A stretch of DNA of 64,000 nt from Sabethes cyaneus (taxonomy: Eukaryota > Arthropoda > Insecta > Diptera > Culicidae). This document shows positions 9,166 through 20,749 of the stretch, piece by piece. Position 1 is the first letter of the stretch, and each line of letters begins with the position of its first letter. Below the pieces are notes generated by a model, which worked only from the letters and a program-made list of their open reading frames with translations, was not told the origin of the DNA and did no database searches. The stretch covers positions 225,425,527 to 225,489,526 of the forward strand of contig NC_071355.1 of assembly GCF_943734655.1 (NCBI RefSeq). The letters run 5' to 3'. The translations under genes and the position numbers were made by a program.

Positions 9166-11848
9166 AACAAGTGTGGTAAAACTTTTAGTGGAACAACAAA
9201 CTATAAGATAAAAATGATATACAGAGCACGGTCATTTAGGAAAATAAACTAGTAATCTTGTATCATATATATAGGAATGTTTCAGAGCATTTATTACAAT
9301 ACGGTAAATTAAAAATTTGCATGACAAACATTTGCAAAATGTTGAGCTTTTTCGAATTGAACCTGCATACTTTTTTTTCTCGGATTTGAAACAAAAATGC
9401 TTCTCAGGTTGGTACTGAGAATTCTTCTCGGATTTGCACAAGAACAAATTTTATTTTTGGGTTTGATCCAAAAAGATTGTCGAAATTATTCCAAGTTTTT
9501 AAAGCGATTTTTTATTGGATTTAAACTATATTCTTCCCGGATTTAAACCCCAAATACATTTAAGCCAAACTTTTTTTCGGATCTGAACCAAAATTTTCTC
9601 AAATTTAAAAATAAAACTGCTTCTTAGATTTGAACCAAAAATACTTCTCGGATCTGAACTAGATTTCTCACGGAAGTACTATACCAAATTTTACTCGGAT
9701 TTGAAGCAAGCCAAAAATAATTCTCGGAATTGAACAAAATTCTTCTGGGAACCGAAAGCTATTCTCGGGTTTGAATCAAATTCTACTTCGATAGAAAGTG
9801 AATCGGATTTAGATCAATTTTTTCTCGGATTTGAACCAAAATTCTTATCGCATTTGATCCAAAAATTATTTTTGGAATTGAATCTTCTCGAATTGGAAGT
9901 AGATTTTTCTCGGAATTGTACAACCAAATTGGCTTGGATTCGAACCAAATTGTTTTTGGATTTGATCCAAAAATAAAAATAATTTTCGGATTTAAACCAA
10001 ATTTTTCATGGATATAAAATAAACCTTCCAAACCAAACTTTTCTTCGGATTTTGACCAAGTTTTTCCTCGGATTAAAAAAAAAATCATTTCGGATTAGAT
10101 CCAAAAGTTCTTCTCGGAATTGAACTATGCTTTACCACAATTGTACAAAATTTTAATCGGATTCGAACCAAATTCTCCTGGGATATAAACCAAATTTCTC
10201 TCGAATACGAATCTTTTGAATCTAAGATATGAAATAAATTTATCTTGGATATAAAGCAAAACTTTGCTTGGTTTTGAAGCCAATTCTTTGCAGATATGGA
10301 CGAGCTTTTTGAATTCGATCAAAACTCTTCTCGGATTTGAAACAAAAGTTCTTCTTGGATTTAAACCAAAAATTTTTTCGGATTTGAACGCGATTTTTCT
10401 CGGAATTGTGCCACATTTTGCTCGGATTTCATTCAAAAAATTTCTCAGAACTGAACCAAATTATTCTCGGATTTGGCCCCAATTTTTCTCAGATTTAAAC
10501 CAAAACTTCGTCTTGGATTTGAACTAGATTTTTCTGAGAATTGTGGCAAATTTTTTCGGTTTCGAATCAAATTTTTCTTGGTTTCAATCTAGAAGGTATT
10601 CGCGGAATTAAGCCAAATTCTTCTTTGATTTTTTAAGCAAATTTTTCTCGGATGCGTACTAGATTTTTCTCGGAATTGTGCCACATTTTTGTCCGTATTT
10701 GATCCAAAAATTATTCTTGGAATTGAATAAAATTCTTCTCAGATTTGAAGCAAATTGTTTTTGGATTTGAACCTAATGTTTCTCGGATTTGAACCAAATG
10801 CATCTTGGATGAGAAGCAAAATGTTCTCGGACTTGAACCCAATCCTTTTCAGATTTGAACGAAATGCTTTTTGGATTTGAACTAAATTCGTCTTGGATTT
10901 AACCCTCAAATTCCTGTTACTTACGAGCCAAACTTTTTTTCGAATATCAACCAATTTTTTTTTTGGATTTCAAATAACATTGCTTCCCGGATTTGATCCA
11001 AGAATTCTTCGCGAATTTGAATAAGATTTCTCTTAGAATTGTATTAAATTTGTCTCGAATTTGAATCTAATGTTTCCTAGATGCGATCCTAAAGGCATTC
11101 GCGGAATTAACCCAAATTCTTTTCGGATCCTTCAAGCAAGTTTTTCTTAGATTTGAACTAGATTTATCTTGGAATTGTCTCAAATTTTGCTCGAATTTCT
11201 TCCAAAAATGATTCATGGACCAAATTCTCATATGATTCGAACCCAATTCTTCTCAGATTTGAACGAAACGCTTCTTGGATTTGAACCAAATTTTTCTCGA
11301 ATTTGATCTAAGTTTTCTCGGATTTCAATCTAGTTTTTTTAGGATTTGAATCCAATTCATCTTGGATGTGAAGTAAAATTTTCTCGAACTTGAGCCCAAT
11401 CGTTTTCATATTTCAACGAAATGTTTTATGGTTTCAAACTAAATTCATCTCGGATTTAAACCTTAAATTCTCCTCGCATTTGAACCAAACTTTTTTCGGA
11501 TTTGAACCAATTTTTTTTCGGATTTGAATTAAAAATTCTCCGAAACGAACTAGATTTTTTCAGAATTGTACCGAATTCTTCTCGCATTCGAACCAATTTT
11601 TTATTGGATTTGTTTCAGAAGCTGTTCTCAGAATTGATTCACATTCTTCTAGAATTTGAGGCAATTCGAAACAAAAATGCTTCACGGAATTGATCCAAAA
11701 ATACTTCTCGGAACTGAATCCAATTCATATCGGATTCGAATCTAATTATTCTCGGAATTAGACGGAATGCTTCTTAGATTTAAACTAAATTATTTTCGGA
11801 TTTAAACCTTAAATACTTCTCACCTTTGAAACAAGTTTTCTTTTATTA

Positions 11849-11933
11849 GGCCGTATGAATAAAAGAGTTAGAGCAAATGCTCCCATACGATTTAAACGGG
11901 AAAAGCAAAGCAAACAGTTTTATTCATACGGCC
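11849..11933. mobile_element. 85-bp inverted-repeat mini-element in the 21-bp array
   Basis: The ends are perfect inverted repeats, ggccgtatgaataaaa and its complement. The outer bases tta (left) and taa (right) extend the symmetry. The sequence is foreign to the surrounding 21-bp array. Small size and lack of coding make it a MITE or fold-back element. The flanks do not give an identical direct duplication, so the class (PIF/Harbinger-like with TWA target, or other) is uncertain. Confidence 0.6.
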
Positions 11934-13231
11934 TAATGTTTTTCGAATTTGAGACAAACGTGCTTCTGGGATTTGAACCAAAAACTCATCTGGGATTTAA
12001 ACAAGATCTATCTTGGATTCGAATCAAATTTTACTTGGATTTATTTCAAACATGTTCTTAGAATAGAACCACATTCTTCTAGAAATTTAAGCCATGCTTT
12101 CTCTGATTAGAACCAAAATCTTACAGGATTCGAATCTATTTCTTCTCAGATAGGGATGAATTGTTTCTTGGGTTTGGAAAAAATTCTTCTCGGATTTAAA
12201 CCTAATTCTTTTCAGATTTAAACCCAATTTTTCTTGGATTTGAACCCAATTCTATTTGGATTTGAACCAAATTCAACTTGGATTCGATGCAAAATTTTCT
12301 CGGACCTGAGTCCAATCTTTGTTCGATATGAACGATATGCTTCTTGGATTTAAATGAAATTCTTTTCGAATGTGAACCTAGTTTTTCTCAAATTTCAACC
12401 GAATTCTTCTCACATTTGAACCAAATTTTTGTCACATTTAGAGTAAAACTTTTTTGGTAATTGTAATCAATTTTTTCTCGGATTTGAACCAAATTCTTCC
12501 AAAATTTAGACGAAATGCTTTTTGGGTTTGAACTAAATTCTTCTCTGGCTTATCTACAAAATCCTCTCACATTTGAACCAAACTTTTGTTCCGATTTGAT
12601 GTAATTTTTCTTGGAATTGGTATAAAATTACTTCTCGGATTTAACCAAAAAATTTTCTCGAATTTCTCGCCATTGCACCAAATTTTTCTCAGATCCGAAT
12701 CAAATTTTTCTTAAACTTTTTGGATTGGAATTTTTGGAAGTGAACAGTCTTCTCGGATTTGAAGCAATTTTTTCTCGGATTTGAACCAAATTCTTCCAAA
12801 ATTTAGACGAAATGCTTTTTGGATTTGAAGTTCTTCTCGGGTTTAAACCACAAATTCCTCTCACATTTGAACCAAACTTTTATTCCGATTTGATGCACTT
12901 TTTCTTGGAAATGATATAAAAATACTGCTCGGATTTAAACCAAAACTTTTTCTCGAGTCTAAGCTAGATTTTTCTCGTAATTATACCAAATTTTGAACGC
13001 ATCCGAATCAAATTTATCTTGAGCTTGTTTCTTAAGGTATTCATGGAAGTGAACTACAGTCTTCTCGGATTTGAACCAAATTTTTCCCAAATTTAGACCA
13101 ACTTCGTTTTGGATTTGCACAAAATTCTTTTACTTTTTTGCAGACTTGAACCAATTTTATCTTGGATTTGAAACAAAAGTGCATCTCGGATATAACTGAA
13201 GTTTTTGGAGCGTCTTAGTAGAATACGAAAC

Positions 13232-13359
13232 CTGGAAATTAAATAAAAAGAAAACAGGCGCTGATGAAGCCTGCAAGTCGTAAGCGAAATACGTATCTGT
13301 CAAGGAAAAAATATATGTATAATTAAATTGGATAAGTTTTCTTTTTATTTAATTTCCAG
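13232..13359. mobile_element. 128-bp hairpin element enclosing a hammerhead-like motif
   Basis: Two perfect 24-bp inverted repeats (13,232-13,255 and 13,336-13,359) bound an 80-bp interior that does not resemble the 21-bp array around it. The interior holds the hammerhead-like motif at 13,257-13,301. Such ribozymes are known in Penelope-like retroelements and in small non-autonomous retrozymes. A 128-bp unit with terminal inverted repeats is not the standard form of either. No target duplication was found. Confidence 0.6.
13257..13301 (+). ncRNA. Hammerhead ribozyme-like motif (type I, short stem III)
   Basis: The two conserved core boxes are intact: ctgatga at 13,261-13,267 and gaaa at 13,286-13,289. 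Stem II is 13,269-13,274 with 13,280-13,285, closing a five-base loop, with one C-A mismatch and one wobble. Stem III is the tiny palindrome atacgtat (13,289-13,296). The expected cleavage point is after C 13,297. Stem I pairs 13,257-13,260 with 13,298-13,301 using two wobbles. A single extra A lies between the first box and stem II. The short palindromic stem III is typical of Penelope/retrozyme hammerheads, which often act as dimers. Activity is not shown by sequence alone. Confidence 0.6.
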
Positions 13360-13506
13360 ATCTCGAATATGAACTAGATTTTTCTCTGAATTGTATCAAA
13401 TTTTCCTTGGATTCGAAAAGTATCCTCGAAATTAACCCAAATTTGTCTCGGATTTTTTAAGCAATTTGTTTTTCGAATTTGAACCAGATTTTTCTCGGAA
13501 TTGTAA

Positions 13507-13900
13507 TCAGGGATGGTTCGATCACTTTGACTCAATTTTGATTCATTTGACAGTAGCGTCCTAACCGAGCAAAATTTGACAAATTGATGTATGGGACATT
13601 TGTAGATAATAACTAGATCTACAATTTTGCTAAATAAAGTATTGCTGTATCTTTTATAGTTACGGTGCTACAATGCTAGTACCTCATTAGTAACTAAATG
13701 AACGTTCATTTAGTTACTAAAGAGGTACTAGCATTGTAGCGCCGTAACTACAAAAGTTACAACAACACTTTATTCAGCAAAATTGTAGATCTAGTTATTA
13801 TCTACAAATGTTCCATACATCAATTTGTCAAATTTTGCTCGGCTGAGACGGTAGTGTCAAATGAATCAAAATTGAGTCAAAGTGATCGAACCATCCCTGA
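13507..13900. mobile_element. 394-bp fold-back element, nearly perfect palindrome, TSD TTGTAA
   Basis: The whole unit is one inverted repeat centred at 13,703.5 (centre aacgtt), with arms of about 197 bp, few differences and no spacer. It starts tcagggatgg and ends ccatccctga. The direct repeat ttgtaa flanks it (13,501-13,506 and 13,901-13,906) and matches the ggaattgta variant of the host 21-bp unit, so the insertion point is clear. It has no coding capacity. The high arm identity suggests recent insertion or arm-to-arm correction. Confidence 0.85.
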
Positions 13901-13938
13901 TTGTAATTTAATTTTGCTCGAATTTAATCTAAAAATTA

Positions 13939-14414
13939 GGCCAATGCAAATTATTTTTTAAGTTTTTGTCACTAGAACCCCTCGCCCCTCCCTTGGAAAT
14001 TGGTTTGCAAAATGAGGAGGGGGGAGTGAGGACAAAAAATTAATTTGTATGATATAAGTTAATTTGTTTTTATATAATCAATTGTCAGCCTGAAAAACTC
14101 GAGAAATAAGTGTTAATACAACACTGTTGAGTTAACGCTTCTAGCACAAAGCAGAAATGGAAATTCGAACAATGGAATTTCCGAAAATCGTCAAAAAAAT
14201 GTCTTTTGTTTTTTTTATAGATTTTTGCATGGAAAATAATAACATATATATTAAAAGCAAGAATTGTTTTGGTTTTCACGTTTAAACTTTAAGTAAAAAC
14301 GCCTATACATTTTTTTGCTCGATTAACCAAATCTCTTTGTTTCTGTTTCGCCCCCCCCCCCTTCAGTGGCCCAGCACCGGAAGGACAAAGGTTTAAAAAA
14401 TATTTATAATGGCC
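13939..14414. mobile_element. 476-bp MITE, TTA-flanked (PIF/Harbinger-like)
   Basis: The left end ggccaatgcaaattat and the right end, read as complement, ggccattataaatat form imperfect terminal inverted repeats that continue into a shared tttttaa. The direct trinucleotide tta lies on each side (13,936-13,938 and 14,415-14,417), matching the TWA target duplication of PIF/Harbinger elements. Inside are a second short inverted pair of C-rich/G-rich blocks (about 13,978-14,035) and a C run at 14,350-14,361. No transposase is encoded, so it would be a non-autonomous element. Confidence 0.65.
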
Positions 14415-14974
14415 TTATTCGCAGATTCTTATCGCATTCGAATCTAGTTTTTCTCCTATTGGGACGAAATGCTTCTTAGATTTGAAATAAATTCTTTTCG
14501 GATTTGATCCAAATTTTTCTCTGACTGGAAACCAAAATGCTTCTCGGAAATGAACAAAGTTTTCTAGGACTTATACCAAAAATTGCTCTTGGAATTGAAT
14601 ATGGTCTGGAATGGTTTCAATATGGTTTTCGGAATTGGAGCAAATTTCACTGGAATTACAACCAAATTCATCTCAAATCTAGACGAAATGCTCTATGAAT
14701 TGGATTTTTTCTCGAACTAAAAATAAATTTATTTTGAATTTGAAGCAAATTTTTCTCGTACTTGTACCAAAAACGTTTCTTGCATTTAAATTACGTTTAG
14801 GCCAAGGAGTAAAAATCACAAGTTTTGTGCTGGGCGCTTTCCAAAGTTTGGTTCCAAAATGGACCAGAATCTCTTAAATGAAACTTTGTGGCATTCAAAA
14901 GAATGAACATCGTAGAACGAACTTTATCGGCAATGCTTCTCGGCAATCCCTGATAAATATTGTCTGGAAAAAAA

Positions 14975-15365
14975 TTTCATTTTTGACGTAGGACTACGTC
15001 TTTGTTTACTCTACTGCGACTGGGTAGCACTTTGTGAAAACGAAAATAGAAGTGTAACTTTGAATGAAAAATTTCAAATGCTAATATCTACTGAAATACT
15101 GAACGAAACTGAACAATTTATATGTCGTTGGATAGATAAAATGACCAGCAATTTTATGGGGAGGTAAGAGATCAATTTTAAAGAGGGAATAAGAAGGGGG
15201 CTCCCATGCAAATGAGAGACAAATTTCCTCAAAACTCGAGAACTAATCAAGCAAATGGAACCAAATTTGGCATGTGAGGGTTATTGAAGGCATGAATTTA
15301 TTTTATGATGGTTTGAGGATAAGGACTCTCATACAAATAAAACAGAAATGTTTGCCTATGAGCCA
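14975..15365 (+). repeat. Dispersed repeat family A, copy 1
   Basis: It begins with the palindromic word gacgtaggactacgtc (14,983-14,998), then a tagcactttgtgaaaacg segment, then the block ctcgagaactaatcaagc plus aaatggaaccaaatttgg. The same order recurs at 41,075-41,525 (inverted) and 56,690-57,045, and parts recur at 46,785-47,660 and 63,375-63,620. No protein is encoded. It is an abundant interspersed repeat of unknown class. Confidence 0.75.
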
Positions 15366-18300
15366 TATTTTCTGCTATGTAACAAGCGATAAGCTGTGAT
15401 AATAGGGTAGACGCACCATTAGTGGTGGTAGTACCAATAGTGGTGGAAGCTCGAATTATTCCATTATTTTTGTAGATTTTGGTACAAGTTTTATAGAGTT
15501 TCCTAAGAAATCAAAAGCCATTCTTCTTCTAAAATACACTGGGTCTTCATGCAATGTACAGGTATTTTGCGTTGTTGCGAAAGCATATAACTAGTGTACA
15601 TATGATGACCCTACCAGCATAGTTATTACAAACTAGTTGTGGCAACCGATTTATGACTAATTTCAGTCATAAATAAGTTTCTGCAACCATAAGTGTGAAA
15701 AGTGTGCTGCTTGGGGAACTTTTATTTGCTTGACGTTGCCAGTTATTCAGAAAACTAAAAATATAGTAATCCGAACTTATTTTAAATTGCAGGTTGTGAT
15801 TGAATTTAGCCTCATATGCAAAATATTATTCAATTTTCTTTTTAAAATACGCCCCGGATGGAAACTAGATGTAACCTGCTAGTTACAACCAATTACAATT
15901 AATGTTTCATACAGTGTTACGGCGAATAAAAGTACAGGAACTGAAAAATAATTACTTATTAATTGTGTATAGTATAATGTAACTTTGTTTATAATGCAAT
16001 TAAGGTTATATAAATTATTCATCAATAAAAATAGCGAAAAAGAAACTTTCCCCAGAAGCACTGTATGCTAGCCATGTGTAGTTTATTCAGTATTTGTTAC
16101 ACGAGCGTGTATTAAAAGCTAATCTGATTTATTTTTTCTCCCGATGAAACTAGTTATAACTTCCATCAGGATGAATACTTTAATCTACCGGGGGAACCTG
16201 CTCCATTTCGAGGTTACTGGTGTAGCAATCATGCAAATATTCTTCCAAACGAGCATCGACAAAAAAAACACACACACAGACACCCGATGAATGGAAAACG
16301 TGTATTGCATATCCCTTTGATGCAGTATGTAATCGCTAGCAAATAGAAACTCTTCCATCCACTACCTGTGCGCTAGCGCTGGCGCCGGTGGCTCACACCG
16401 AAGGTGCTTCCCGAGCCCAGAGGTAAAAATGTTTGCACTTCAATGCATTATTTCCCTAATCGTGTCTAGCTGCCTTCAGATGGTCGTTTTTCTGCTCTCA
16501 CATTCCTTCCCCGGAGTACTCACCATGCATCGGCAGGACTTCCCGAGCGAAACAGTATAACAAGTCAGGTTATTCGTCAGCATAAATCTTCTAGTTGAGT
16601 AGTTCCGCTTTCGGTGTCTTAATTAAAAATTTGCCTTTATAAAATTTGTTAATTTTCCTACAGAACAATGCCTTAAATTCAGGTCAACAAAGTCGTTTTT
16701 CATATTATTTTTCTCAAAAAGAAAGTCATTCGGACAACAAAAGCTTCCATTTTTGAACTCGACTCGGGACGCGTGCACACCCAGCAGGATCACATTCCCT
16801 GGCAGTAGCCGGAGGGAGAATAGTTTGCATAATCCGATGCGATATAACGTATGCCCGTTTACATCTTGTCAGGCATCCGGTTCGTTTCTTCCCGGGCGCA
16901 CTATCGGTCTCCGAGAGCTGCTGCACTTCGCGTGAGATAAATCATGTTCTTTGTTGTATGTACAGTTCTTTTTCTCCTTACCCCCATGTCCTGAGAGCAG
17001 ATCGGCAGCAGCAGCAGTTTTCAATATTCGTCGAGGGATTTGGATGGTGAAAGCAGCGTCACAAAGGATATTCCCGGGCTCCCTAGTTTCACACCAATCA
17101 CTTTTCATATTTCTGGTTGTGACCCGGTTGTTGACAGTGATCGCGGTGGCGTCTCAAACCGAGATAAACAGCGTTGTGAATAGAACAGTCTCGTGGGTGA
17201 TGGAATTCGAGATGGTACTTATCGGCAGTATTGATTTGGTTTATATACGTAACGTTGACGTCAGACTGTCACACGAGGCAGATGTGTCACATGTACCGAT
17301 ACAGATAAATTCGAAACTACTCCATTTTCTCAGTCATCGAAAAGTTTAATATGGATGTTGCTGGATGTTGCCAGTGTGGGGGTACGTTATATCAAAAATT
17401 TAAACTGCTAAAGAGCAATTTAGTTTGGAAAGATGGACGATTAGGTATCTGCACCTCAAGCACTTCTTATTTGCAGAGGGATTTATGTACTTTTTCTTAT
17501 GTACTTTTCTTACCGTGTAATGCTCAAATCATTATTTTGCAGTTTAATTCGATGCAAATAAATTAAGCTTTAATAGACTGACTTACATTTTTTTCACCTA
17601 AGCAAGCTAATTCGAATCCCATCTATGCATGACACCGCCTGTTGTTGAATTCTTTGAAAGGAGCTGGGTGTATAGCAGGCAATATGTACTCGGGACGCTC
17701 ACATTATGCTTCGAAATGTAGCAACACATACATCGCGACAACCGCCCAATCCCTTACAGCAAGCGACGATAACGAAGCTGATGACGATGTGGTACAATGT
17801 ACGTACACCGCCTTCGGGTACACAAAACTATGAACTTCAGCTGGCAAGTGCAAACGTTTTCTCCGCGCACGTGCCTATATGTATGTGTGTATATGTGTAT
17901 GTGTGTACGTTTCTTCCATTATGAATAGTTAGCTGCTGCTGCTGCTGCTGCTGTAGAGAAAGTTTGAAAGGCGTCTTCCGGAGATGAGCTTTCCCGGGAT
18001 TTAAATGTTGAACAGCTTAAAATGCTTGCAAAGTTTCGTTGTTTGGTGGAACTTCAAAAGATTCCAATTGTTAGCGACGCTTCCTCCGTTGCAAGTTATA
18101 TTTATGGGAAAAGATTAATGCACTGTTGTACCCATGCGATTCTATACTATACATTTTTGGTATTATTCTTCTTTGGCGCAAGCAACAAGTTACAATTAAA
18201 TAATTTCTAACTTTTATAAAGTCCATTGGAAAGCTATGAAAACCAGAATATATTAATAGTGCAAGTCCAGTTCTACTAAATAGTGCAGAGGAACGTTTCA

Positions 18301-18415
18301 TGTTCTCTAGTCACCCAGAAAAATGTTCAGAAATATCCGAAAGATGTCTGTGAAAATAAATGAAAACGTTACTCATTGTCGTGGCACGACAGGTAGGCAA
18401 AAAACTAAAAAAGTA
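15366..18415. other. Unique DNA, no gene recognised
   Basis: Mostly unique, AT-rich to about 16,350 and more balanced from 16,350 to 17,350. It holds a ca microsatellite near 16,268-16,285, a tg/ta-rich stretch near 17,876-17,910 and a ctg run at 17,934-17,953. Frames of 60-132 codons (the longest on the plus strand at 16,951-17,349) show no domain I recognise and overlap open frames on the other strand, so I treat them as chance. Confidence 0.45.
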
Positions 18416-18419
18416 CATA

Positions 18420-19130
18420 GCAAAAAATAAAAAGAAAAAAGCAAAAAGTAAAAAGTAAAAAGTAAAAAGTAAAAAGTAAAAAGTAAAAAGTAAAAAGTAA
18501 AAAGTAAAAGGTAAAAAGTAAAAAGTAAAAAGTAAAAAGTAAAAAGTAAAAAGTAAAAAGTAAAAAGTAAAAAGTAAAAAGTAAAAAGTAAAAAGTAAAA
18601 AGTAAAAAGTAAAAAGTAAAAAGTAAAAAGTAAAAAGTAAAAAGTAAAAAGTAAAAGGTAAAAAGTAAAAAGTAAAAAGTAAAAAGTAAAAAGTAAAAAG
18701 TAAAAAGTAAAAAGTAAAAAGTAAAAAGTAAAAAGTAAAAAGTAAAAAGTAAAAAGTAAAAAGTAAAAAGTAAAAAGTAAAAAGTAAAAAGTAAAAAGTA
18801 AAAAGTAAAAAGTAAAAAGTAAAAAGTAAAAAGTAAAAAGTAAAAAGTAAAAAGTAAAAAGTAAAAAGTAAAAAGTAAAAAGTAAAAAGTAAAAAGTAAA
18901 AAGTAAAAAGTAAAAAGTAAAAAGTAAAAAGCAAAAAGTAAAAAGTAAAAAGTAAAAAGTCAAAAGTAAAAAGTCAAAAGTAAAAAGTAAAAAGTAAAAA
19001 GTCAAAAGTAAAAAGTAAAAAATAAAAAATAAAAAATAAAAAGTAAAAAGTAAAAAGTAAAAAGTAAAAAGTAAAAAATAAAAAATAAAAAGTAAAAAGT
19101 AAAAAGTAAAAAGTAAAAAATAAAAAGAAT
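18420..19130. repeat. 7-bp tandem array (gtaaaaa)n
   Basis: About 100 copies of gtaaaaa run almost without interruption. Rare variants are gtaaaag (near 18,504 and 18,653), gtcaaaa (18,958-19,005), gcaaaaa and ataaaaa. Variants concentrate at both ends and the centre is nearly pure, as expected for slippage or unequal exchange. Because 7 is not a multiple of 3, the complement stays open in two frames and yields long LLFTFYF-type peptides that are not genes. Confidence 0.97.
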
Positions 19131-20740
19131 AGGAAATAGTAAAAAAGTTAAAAGTTAAATGTAAAATATAAAAAGCAGCAAATTATAAGTACAAAGCTCA
19201 ACTTAAAGGTCGATAGCGAAAATTCGAGTCAATCAGTCAACGAAATAACCAATGTTTTCAGTCTGGCATAGCCTCCGTGAAACCCTGAGGCTGAATAATT
19301 TATATACTCGTACATCTGTTTTCCCTTAGCGAAACATTGTTGCAGGAACACAGCTCAAAGTAATTGAATATCAACTATTTGTGATTTGTACCGGTTGTCC
19401 CACTGGAAAACTCTCTCTCTCTTTCTAACTCCTTGAACGCTCCGTGAACCTCTCCTGGTGGATTCTGGAAGCAGCTCTTGCCATAAATTTCAATTTAAGC
19501 CGTTCTGGAAAGAAAAATTACTCGCAAGCAAATTGCAACAGCCGCCACCGACGACCGTACAATTGCCGGGAGGACCACAACGACAACGAGGACAACGAGG
19601 ACGACGACGACGACGAGCGTCACGGTGACAAACTGAGTCACTGACACTACCGTGCGTCGTACCGTACTAGAGCGAGCTCTCGTGCCGTGCAATAAATTTC
19701 AATTTGACGCTGTTTGGGATAATTTCTGCACATCGTGTCTAAGCCAACATCCCGCAACCCGACAGCGGAAAACGGCTGACATACCTCCCGGGTAGGATAA
19801 ATATTCACTTTGGTGATAGTCGTTTTCGCTTGCACACCGGGTACGTATACAGGCGAAGCTGCGAAGCGATAGCAGTGGGAATAAAAAGTAAGCTTTTCCA
19901 TGTCCCTGACCGAAGTGACGAATCGGGATGGATGAACAAAAGGGATTGTCGAGAAGACGACGACGACGACGACGACGGCGATGGCGGATTTGGGTTTACG
20001 GGGCGGTGGGTGCTGCGAGAGTGGTGAGAGCACGTTGTTTGACTTTTAATCCCTCGTTTACCGCTGAAAAGCATTCTTCCAGGGATTACAGCGGGTCGTC
20101 TAGGAAAGTTGTTTCATGGCTGGCGTTCGTTTGTGTGCATTCTACGGGAAACTTCAAAGTGTCTTCATTTATCTTGTCAACTGGGTTGTTCGGGAGCATA
20201 TGTGCGCTGTTTGTTTGCCTGTTAAGGCCACCCGGAGAAGAGCAAACTCGGTTATTATTTCATGCCGAGTAAGAAAATTTGTTATTCAAGTCAAAGTATA
20301 CGGTAAGGAACAGGTTATTTTTGTTTTAACACAATATATAAAAACTGAAATTGACAAGTTATTTTTATTAATGGAGATCTTTTTAATCATGAGAAGCAAA
20401 AGAGCTTTGATTATATTTGTATTATGATTTTCTTGAAATTGATTAATTAGATAAAAACTACTACTCAATTGTAATCCACTTGCATCTAAGACTGCCAGCC
20501 TAATACCTAATAATTTCAAACAAAGGTAAAAATATAAGTGGAACAATAAAAGAGAAAGTTTTCTCTTGACGGTCGCGGTTGCAGCTCTAAAATTTTTAGA
20601 GATAACTTTTAGAGTGCCACGTTGGTTTTCCATCTGACAGTTTAGCTTCTTTTTTTTCTTGGTTTTCAATTCCCTACAACCAATATCTGTCACCGTTGCT
20701 GCTGGATGGGTCGAAGGGTTACCACATCATTGACTGTGTG
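19131..20740. other. Unique DNA with GAC-rich runs
   Basis: No gene recognised. Two gac-type runs lie at about 19,585-19,618 and 19,950-19,977. They keep all frames open and produce acidic, Arg-rich or Val-rich chance peptides on both strands. The segment from 20,280 to 20,740 is AT-rich. Confidence 0.45.
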
Positions 20741-20749
20741 CTTAACATT

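Larger units (their letters stand above)
9345..14790. repeat. Highly degenerate ~21-bp tandem repeat array with insertions
   Basis: About 4.4 kb of this interval is made of diverged copies of a unit close to ttctcggatttgaaccaaat. The repeat length is near 21 bases: open frames within it repeat every seven residues (for example FGSNPRN-IRFKSKN-NLLQIRK). Unit length varies by several bases and neighbouring copies differ greatly, so the array is old. A sub-variant ending ggaattgta-c-caaatttt recurs. Foreign elements interrupt it at 11,849-11,933, 13,232-13,359, 13,507-13,900 and 13,939-14,414. It encodes nothing recognisable. Confidence 0.85.

Noticed and set aside
16951..17349. 132-codon plus-strand frame
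   Set aside because: No domain recognised and an overlapping minus-strand frame of similar quality; left as unique DNA.
18311..19005. Two 207-210-codon frames of Leu/Phe/Thr/Tyr repeats
   Set aside because: Translations of the 7-bp array in different frames; no non-repeat protein sequence.
18420..19130. Telomeric repeat
   Set aside because: The unit is telomere-like only in being a short T-rich heptamer; dipterans lack such telomeres and the array is flanked by ordinary DNA on both sides.
19444..20074. Acidic and Arg-rich frames on both strands
   Set aside because: Produced by gac/cga runs that keep all phases open.
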